A stretch of 50,216 nt of DNA from Streptomyces sp. YS415 (GTDB lineage Bacteria > Actinomycetota > Actinomycetes > Streptomycetales > Streptomycetaceae): the NCBI RefSeq assembly GCF_023544665.1, contig NZ_JAMJFL010000039.1, forward strand, positions 1 through 50,216, written 5' to 3'. The position numbers and the translations under genes were made by a program. Within the stretch, counting starts at the first letter, position 1. Every line of letters begins with the position of its first letter. Below the pieces are notes generated by a model. That model searched no databases, had not been told where the DNA came from, and worked only from the letters and a program-made list of their open reading frames with translations. Positions 44,510-50,216 of this stretch are shown piece by piece.

Positions 44510-46429
44510 GTGCAACGCCGAGAGGGACTCCACGAACTGCTCTCATGCGCCGGACTCACGGTTGTCGAGGACGTGCGCCCGGGCAGTCTGTTCCCGCCGG
44601 AGGCCGGCTGGCGGATTGCGCGGGGGATCGCGGCGCCGGACGGCGCGGTCCGGGAAGCGCTCGACGCCGAGTGGTGGGGCCGCCTTGCAGGTGCCGACGG
44701 CGAGTTTCTGGTGGCCGTCTTCGGACATCGGATCGGCGGCAACGACTCCTGGTGGACCCGGGTCCGCTCCGCCGGCGGCGGTGTGCCGGGGCTGACAGGT
44801 GACCTCGGGTTCGTGGCGCTCTCCCTTGACGGGCGGGTGCTGCTGGCGGAGGTGCCCGGCGGGGACGGGCCTCGGGTGACGGCCCTCGACCGACTGCCGG
44901 AGCGGCTGGAGGAGGCCGCCGCGGCCGCGGGGCGCGAGACGGAGGTTGAGCGCGCCGAGGTGTGGGCGGCGGTGCCTGGCCGGCCGGCATGGCCTTTGCA
45001 CTGGGCGGAGGGGATCGGGTCCAATCCGGCCGCGCCGGACGATTTGCTGATCCGGCTGCTGGATGTGGAGGCGGGCTTCCTGCACGGCTGCGACCGGCCC
45101 GCCGTGCTCGACGCCGCCGTGGCGCATCCCGATCCGCGGGTGCGCTCGAGGCCCGCGGACACCTTCCGGTCCAAGCTCACGTTTGATCAGTGGGTACGCC
45201 TGGTCCGCGCCGAACCGTCGCCGAGCCGGCGCGTGCTCTGGGCCGAGCGGGCCTGCGCCTGGGGCGTCGAGCTGCCCGGGGACCTGTACGACGACCTCCT
45301 CGCCGGCCCGTCCCGCGCTCAGGCCGCCGAACTCCCGGGCCTGCTCGCACACCACCTCCCCGGCCTCGCGGCCGACGCCGATCCCCGGGTGCGGGCGAGT
45401 GTCTGCGCCCGGTGGGAAGACCTCGCCGCGCCGCTGCGGGCGCGGCTGCTGGCCGACACCGACGACGCGGTGCGTACGGCGGCGCTGCTCGCCCACCACA
45501 CCGGCGTCCCCATGCCTCGCGAGGTCTTTGCCGCGCTGTCCGCGCCCCGGCGCGCGCTTGAACAGTGCCGTCTCTCGTCCGAGCTGGAGGCGGAGCTGGT
45601 CCGGGGCGGGGACGCGGAGGTACGCCGAGCGCTGGCCGCCAACCCGCGGCTCAGTGCCCACAGTGTCGCCGTCCTGGCGGAGGACCCATACGACGACATC
45701 CGCTCGGCGGTGGCACTGCGGCCCGACCTCACCGAAGAGCAGCGTGCCGTGGTGCGCTACGACTTCGACCCGACGTCGATGTCGCGCACTGTGCCCTGGG
45801 TCGAGGGCCTGCACGGCGACGCCGACGCGATGCGCCGCCTCGCCGTATCGTCCCATCCGCTCATCCGTCGAAGCGTGGCCCGTGCCCGGCATCTTCCACC
45901 GGACGTCGTGGAGCGCCTGGCTCGGGACGAGGACCGTACGGTCCGCTTGTTCCTCGCCGAATCGTGCGATGACGCGCCGGCCGAGATGCTGCTGCAAGTC
46001 TGGCGCTGGTGGGACGGCAGCTTCACCCACCCCGACCGCCCCCGCAGCCACCCCAACTTCCCCCGTACACGCCTGCTGCGCTACGCCGACGACCCCGCTG
46101 GGCGGATGCGCCGCCTGGCCCTGGACGATCCGAAGTCCACACCTGCCGACGTCGCACGCCTCGCCCGCGACCCAGACGCCGAGGTGCGCCGCCGCGCGGC
46201 CGAGGACACCCGGCTGTCACCGGCCGACGCGGTGCGGCTGCTGAGCGACCCAGCAGCCCACGTCCGCGGGGCCGCGATGCGCAATCCGCGGCTGCCAGCC
46301 CGCGTCCTTGCCGGACTGCTGCACGACCGCGACACGGCATGCGCGGCGGTCACCAATCCGGCGATCCCGGTCCCCGTCCTGCACCGCATCCTGGCCGCGG
46401 CCGCGGCAGCCGTGACAGCCCGGCGCTGA
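44510..46429 (+). CDS. Large leucine-rich-repeat-variant (LRV/HEAT-like) protein
   Basis: A 639-residue soluble solenoid protein. From about residue 180 it is built of LRV-like units such as LAANPRLSAHSVAVLAEDPY, then DDIRSAVALRPDLTEEQRAV, RRLALDDPKSTPADVARLAR and RGAAMRNPRLPARVLAGLLH. The period is 20-25 residues with the NPxLPxxVLxxL(A/L)xDxxxxVR pattern. The first 170 residues form a distinct domain starting VQRREGLHELLSCAGLTVVE. The GTG at 44510 is chosen because the frame becomes family-like there. Such solenoids bind proteins or nucleic acid; the role is unknown. It is a single gene. Confidence 0.75.
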   Translation: MQRREGLHELLSCAGLTVVEDVRPGSLFPPEAGWRIARGIAAPDGAVREALDAEWWGRLAGADGEFLVAVFGHRIGGNDSWWTRVRSAGGGVPGLTGDLGFVALSLDGRVLLAEVPGGDGPRVTALDRLPERLEEAAAAAGRETEVERAEVWAAVPGRPAWPLHWAEGIGSNPAAPDDLLIRLLDVEAGFLHGCDRPAVLDAAVAHPDPRVRSRPADTFRSKLTFDQWVRLVRAEPSPSRRVLWAERACAWGVELPGDLYDDLLAGPSRAQAAELPGLLAHHLPGLAADADPRVRASVCARWEDLAAPLRARLLADTDDAVRTAALLAHHTGVPMPREVFAALSAPRRALEQCRLSSELEAELVRGGDAEVRRALAANPRLSAHSVAVLAEDPYDDIRSAVALRPDLTEEQRAVVRYDFDPTSMSRTVPWVEGLHGDADAMRRLAVSSHPLIRRSVARARHLPPDVVERLARDEDRTVRLFLAESCDDAPAEMLLQVWRWWDGSFTHPDRPRSHPNFPRTRLLRYADDPAGRMRRLALDDPKSTPADVARLARDPDAEVRRRAAEDTRLSPADAVRLLSDPAAHVRGAAMRNPRLPARVLAGLLHDRDTACAAVTNPAIPVPVLHRILAAAAAAVTARR

Positions 46430-46641
46430 ACACCGCCATCCCGCCGGGCGGCCGTGGCGGTACGACTCTGAACTCCGGCACACCCCGCCCGGGCGGCTCG
46501 AGCTAGCCCTGCACCGCGGCCTGATGCGGAGCAAGGAGCCATATGGCCCGCCGGTAGAGACTGGAGCGCGGCGAGCTTGTTCTCCCACGTCTCCTCGCCT
46601 CGGGCGCCCACCCGCACGCCTGGAGGCATCCCACGCTCCGG

Positions 46642-46932
46642 TTGTCCGGCCTGTCACCAACAGGCTGGCACGGGAGGCCCACTGTCGCCCGCGTTTCCAC
46701 CGTGGATGCCGTCCGTACGGCGGTCGAGACCGGGCCGACGGGCTGCTCCACGTTCCCCACGGTTCGACCCCGCACCGGGGAGATCACACCACTCGTCGAG
46801 GAGTCAGGCCTGGTCAGCGTCTTGTGTGACGAGACGATCGCCGAGCTCGTCGACAAGTGCGAGGTGGCGAAGGAGTATGTGAACAACGCTGTCGGAAGCT
46901 GGAGTGAGGAAGCAAGGAACATGGCTTCGTGA
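46642..46932 (+). CDS. Hypothetical protein overlapping SARP fragment
   Basis: A frame of up to 96 residues whose second half, EITPLVEESGLVSVLCDETI, AELVDKCEVAKEYVNNAVGS then WSEEARNMAS, looks like real helices; the first 25 residues are less convincing. The stop TGA (46930-46932) overlaps the ATG of the following SARP-like start by one base. Not recognised. Confidence 0.35.
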   Translation: MSGLSPTGWHGRPTVARVSTVDAVRTAVETGPTGCSTFPTVRPRTGEITPLVEESGLVSVLCDETIAELVDKCEVAKEYVNNAVGSWSEEARNMAS

Positions 46933-47075
46933 TGGAGCATCGCCTGCTCGGACCCGTCGAGATGCGCGTCGACGGGCGCTTCGTCGACCTGGGGCCCCCA
47001 CAGCGCCGACGCCTACGGCAACTCCTGGCCCTGCGGCTCCTGAAGGCGGCCGTCGCCGCGCGACGTGCAGCGATG
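46929..47075 (+). pseudogene. SARP/AfsR-type regulator N-terminal remnant
   Basis: The frame MEHRLLGPVEMRVDGRFVDL then GPPQRRRLRQLLAL is the signature start of SARP and BTAD-containing regulators (MEFRLLGPxEVxxDGRxVxLGxPxxRxLLAxLLL). After about 35 codons the match ends and no winged-helix or BTAD domain follows. It is a truncated activator gene. SARPs normally control antibiotic clusters, but none is left here. Confidence 0.6.
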
Positions 47076-47345
47076 GCCGGTTTCACAAGCCGTGGGGCTG
47101 TGCGGGGGAGAGGTGGCTGGCCTCTCCATACCGGCCATCGTGTGGCGTCTGGCCCGCCGCGAGTTCGTCGATCCCTTCAACCAGAGGCTCGCCACTGGTC
47201 CCCCTCGATTCGTCAAGGGCATAGACGCTCACACAGCTCAATCGGCTCCCGCAGCTCTTGCCGGAGGAGGCACCTGAGTGATCGGCGCCCAATTTGCAGT
47301 CGAACGGGATCAGGCGCCTACGGTCCCTGCGGCAGACGCAGGGAC
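47076..47345. other. Intergenic, no assignable gene
   Basis: A plus-strand frame (47065-47277, including LARREFVDPFNQRLATGPPR) is protein-like in part but unmatched. It lies beside the IS5 relic. Confidence 0.35.
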
Positions 47346-48180
47346 TCATGACGTGCTCCAGCAGGAGCAACCGGGGATTCGTGAACCCGACGCTCTAGGC
47401 TGGCCGTTACGCACCTCGGCACGTGAGTGCCGGCGGATCAGTGAGCGTTTCCAGCGTTGACGCTCCAGGGTGAGGACGGCAGCGGAGATGACGCTCATGC
47501 GGTTGGGGCTGCAGCGGCTCCGGCGGAAGATGCGCCAGGACTTCAGTCTCGAGACGCTTCGTTCAACCGGTCCTCGTGCCGCTGACAGGGCCCGGTTGAT
47601 CGTCTGCTGTGTCGCGGTGAGGTCCTGGTGTGGAAGGCATCTGATCGGCGTGGTCACCCAGGAGCCGGCCCCGATGTAGGCACGGCCGACGAGGACCGGA
47701 ACGCCTTGGCGTTCGCAGATCCGGATGATGCGGCGGGTGCGGGCCGCGTGCGTGGTCGTGGGTGCGTCCGGGCAGTGCGGGCGAGATCCACAGCAGCTTG
47801 CCCGCAGGGTCGGCGATGACCTGCAGGTTCACGCCGTGGCGGCGGTGCTTCTGGGAGAAGTCGGCCCTGCTGTCACCGACCCGGTCGCACTCGGCGAGAG
47901 TGCCGTCGAGCAGGACGTGCGTGGGATCCGTTTCCCGTAGGACACGTAGCAGTCCGGGCGCTCGTCGGGACAGGTGACCGATGACGGCGCTGACGTAGGC
48001 GTTGGCGGTGCCGACGGATATGCCGAAACCGGCGGCGATCTGCGCGAGGGTGTCGTGCCGGCGAAGGTAGACCAGACCGACGAGAGCACGCTGGTGGGGC
48101 GGGAGCTTGCAGCGGCGGTCACCCTCACGGGTGACGAAGAGCATGGTTACCCACTCGAGGCAGGTCGAGTGCGGCAGGAC
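47346..48180 (-). pseudogene. IS5-type transposase, one frameshift
   Basis: The first frame reads VTMLFVTREGDRRCKLPPHQ, LVGLVYLRRHDTLAQIAAGF, GISVGTANAYVSAVIGHLSR, then THVLLDGTLAECDRVGDSRA (first catalytic Asp) and VNLQVIADPAGKLLWISPAL. After a frameshift near 47757 the second continues ARTRRIIRICERQGVPVLVG, TQQTINRALSAARGPVERSV (catalytic Glu) and SRLKSWRIFRRSRCSPNRMS. It is nearly complete otherwise. A likely ATG is at 48144. Confidence 0.8.
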
Positions 48181-48431
48181 AGGGAACCAACGAGGCTTCT
48201 GCGCTGATGAGTTGAGACGTCGAACACCTCTCTCAACGGCACAGGAGCCTCGTGCGTTGCGGAAGACGAGCCCGTCACCCGACCGGTGGCCACTCTGAAA
48301 GCGCTCAGTAATTGTCAAGACTTGTGGATGACGTGGCGCGCGTTCGACCGTCGGCATCGCGGGGCGTCGAGGTGCGATATTGCGCAGGTGAGCCCCGGCA
48401 GGTCGCGCCGGGGCTCATTGGGAGTGGTTTG

Positions 48432-49061
48432 TCAGCGATTCATCAGTACGAAGACGCCCCACCCGAGGTATTCGCGCTGGTACCTAGCGTGCTGGACGGG
48501 TGCCGCAACGAGTTCCGCACGCATCTCATCGGTTAGCTCGTCGTCGGGGTTGGCATCCAGCCAGCGGCGGATGTTGAGCCACTGCGCCGCGGCATACCGG
48601 TCCCAACTGTCCTGGTCGGCAAGGACCATTTCGACGACGTCACAGCCCAGGGCGCCGAACTGTTCCAACAGTTCCGGCAGCGGGAGCAGGTCGTCCTTGC
48701 CAGCCATGTGGCAGCCCTCGACGGTGGCCTGGTTCTGGGGCTCGTGGCGCCAGTACGGTTCGCCGATCAGCATCATGCCGCCGGGAAGGAGACTGCGCCG
48801 CAGGAGTTCGACGGTGCCCGCCACGCCGGGGCCGATCCAGGTGGCGCCGACACAGGCGGTGATGCCGACCGGATCGTCGGCGACGTAACCTGATGCGTCC
48901 GCGTGCACGAAGTCGACCTGGTCGGCGACGTCCAGTTCCGAGGCCCGCGCGCGGGCGGCGTCGAGGAAGACGGTGCTGATGTCCACCCCGGTGCCGGTCA
49001 CACCGTGATCGCGTGCCCAGGTGCACAGCATCTCGCCCTTGCCACAGGCGAGGTCGAGCAT
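48432..49061 (-). CDS. Class I SAM-dependent methyltransferase, N-terminus doubtful
   Basis: At least 209 residues. Motif I is MLDLACGKGEMLCTWARDHG, followed by GTGVDIST (motif post-I), DFVHADAS, ACVGATWIGPGVAGTVELLR and GGMMLIGEPYWRHEP. It probably methylates a small molecule. The frame is open upstream of the ATG at 49061 (YEDDQALLGQAISPSPGTR, as in relatives that start 30-40 residues earlier), but it reaches the IS701-type element within about 20 codons without a start. The true N-terminus may thus have been removed by the insertion. If ATG 49061 is used, the first beta strand is incomplete. Confidence 0.75.
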   Translation of the reverse strand: MLDLACGKGEMLCTWARDHGVTGTGVDISTVFLDAARARASELDVADQVDFVHADASGYVADDPVGITACVGATWIGPGVAGTVELLRRSLLPGGMMLIGEPYWRHEPQNQATVEGCHMAGKDDLLPLPELLEQFGALGCDVVEMVLADQDSWDRYAAAQWLNIRRWLDANPDDELTDEMRAELVAAPVQHARYQREYLGWGVFVLMNR

Positions 49062-49107
49062 GCGAGTGCCTGGTGACGGGCTGATGGCCTGCCCTAGTAG
49101 GGCTTGG

Positions 49108-50216
49108 TCATCTTCGTAGTGGTGTGGGTATGTCGCGGTGGCAGGCGGGGCAGGCGCCGGTCCAGGTGGCGAGGAGGGTCTGCAGTTCGCGGACCACTTG
49201 GTAGAGGCTCAGGCCTGCGCGGTGTCTTTTGGGTCTGGTGCCAGTCGTTGCAGGGTGCAAAAGGCGTGGGCGGCGGAGACGAGGGTGACGTGGTGGTGCC
49301 ATCCGTTGAAGGTGCGGCCTTCGAAGTGGGCCAGTCCCAGGGCCTGTTTCATCTCGCGGTAGTCGTGCTCGATGCGCCAGCGGAGCTTGGCCAGCCGCAC
49401 CAGCGTGGCCAGTGGCATGCCGGAGGGCAGGTTCGAGAGCCAGAACTGGACCGGCTCGGGCTCGGTCGCGGGCCATTCCGCCAGCAGCCACCGCTCGGGC
49501 AGTTCAGGATCGTCGCCTGCCTTGCGGAGGCCGCGGCCGGCCGGGCGGACCCTGAGGGCGACGAACCGCGAATACATGCGCTTGAAGCCGCTTCGGCTCT
49601 TGCCCGGCCGGGAGCCTTCCCGCCACGACACCGGCCGCGCGGCCGTCCTCCCGGCCGCGATGACCAGGTCTTTCATGGTCTGCGCGGGCTCGGGGTACTG
49701 CGCTTTCGGCAGGCGGCCGGTGCCCGCATAGGCGGGCTGCACGGGTTGGGCGTCGGCGGGCTGGGCGGTATGTCGGGAAGAAATCCCCACCGCATAGGGC
49801 AGCTTGCGTTCCTCCAGGCCCAGCCGGAAGGCGGCGGCATCGCCGTATCCGGCGTCCGCGACGACCAGGGGGACGTCGATGCCCCACGACCGGGTCTCGT
49901 CGATCATGTCCAGGGCCAGCTGCCACTTCTCCACATGCCCCACCTGGGCGGGAATCCCGCACCGGCCGCGGCGGGCAATCTTGACCGGGTCGGCCTCCGG
50001 CGCGTCGGGATCCCAGGATGCCGGCAGGAACCGTCGCCAGTTGACGGCCGCGGAGGCACGGTCGTGGGCCAGGTGCAGCGAGACGCCCACCTGGCAGTTG
50101 GTGACCTTGCCCGCGGTGCCGGTGTACTGCCGCGACACACACGCCGAAGCATCCCCGTCCTTCAAAAAGCCGGTGTCGTCGACGATCAACGCCTCGGGGC
50201 TGATCGCCTCGTGCAT
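49108..50216 (-). mobile_element. IS701-type transposase, 5' end beyond window, C-terminal frameshift
   Basis: Most of an IS701/IS4-like DDE transposase. Visible catalytic parts are VDDTGFLKDG (first Asp), VVADAGYGDAAAFRLGLEER (second Asp) and KLRWRIEHDYREMKQALGLA (Glu in the Y-(2)-R-(3)-E-(6)-K-like region). The N-terminus lies outside the window. The main frame ends at 49209 (PKDTAQA). In another frame the expected tail AGLSLYQVVRELQTLLATWT continues to a stop at 49108, so a frameshift near 49215 has cut the tail. The loss is only about 35 residues, so activity is uncertain. It abuts the methyltransferase gene. Confidence 0.8.

Noticed and set aside
44543..46051. 502-residue minus-strand frame opposite the LRV protein
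   Set aside because: Shadow; composition is not protein-like and the plus strand has regular repeats.
1..50216. CRISPR array
   Set aside because: No series of evenly spaced short direct repeats with unique spacers was seen.
1..50216. Complete biosynthetic gene cluster
   Set aside because: Only one NRPS-like protein, one NAT-like enzyme and a SARP scrap occur, far apart and without partner genes.

Overview
The window reads as Streptomyces chromosome or a close relative. Third codon positions are very rich in G+C, GTG starts and GGAGG-type ribosome sites are common, and many families are streptomycete favourites: DUF5753 regulators, an ANTAR protein, a DUF3662 domain, CWB2 repeats, a SARP fragment and a DmdR/IdeR-type iron box. 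Many truncated genes and insertion-sequence scars suggest a variable chromosome arm or accessory island.

Layout. At 0.6-7.1 kb lies an iron-uptake locus. A fused adenylation-carrier-membrane-acyltransferase enzyme (592-3243, minus) diverges from a three-gene ferric-iron ABC transporter (3421-7105, plus), with an iron box at 3298-3316 inside the shared promoter. At 7.2-9.0 kb come an ISAzo13 scrap and a quinone-reductase gene behind a MerR-type operator. At 9.3-25 kb is a mosaic bounded by two near-identical 187-bp direct repeats (9342-9528 and 24768-24954). It holds a HEAT-like protein, an arylamine N-acetyltransferase, a 279-bp IS1182-derived element in a terminator loop, a secreted PD40/CWB2 protein, an anti-sigma-type ATPase opposite a lone DUF3662 protein, a tRNA-Trp(CCA), an XRE-DUF5753 regulator, an oxidoreductase, a broken DNA ligase, a tectonin protein, a MetE-like protein with altered zinc ligands, and an integrase split by two frameshifts with its small XRE partner.

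At 25-33.6 kb there is a graveyard: a deleted copy of the XRE-DUF5753 gene, an ANTAR protein, IS630 and IS5 scars, an intact TIM-barrel glycosidase-like protein, remnants of a TRADD-N-type membrane protein, a UvrD-like helicase and a subtilase, and an intact trypsin-like protease. At 33.8-38.3 kb an OmpR/histidine-kinase pair converges on an MMPL exporter. At 38.4-50.2 kb there are mostly small hypothetical proteins, an S1-domain protein, a large LRV-repeat protein, a SARP scrap, an IS5 relic, a methyltransferase missing its usual N-terminus, and an IS701-type transposase running off the right edge.

The most promising functional unit is the iron-box locus, where an undescribed activation/acylation enzyme appears to be co-regulated with iron import. 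The rest mainly records insertion, deletion and gene decay. All family assignments are from reading the sequence; no database search was run.
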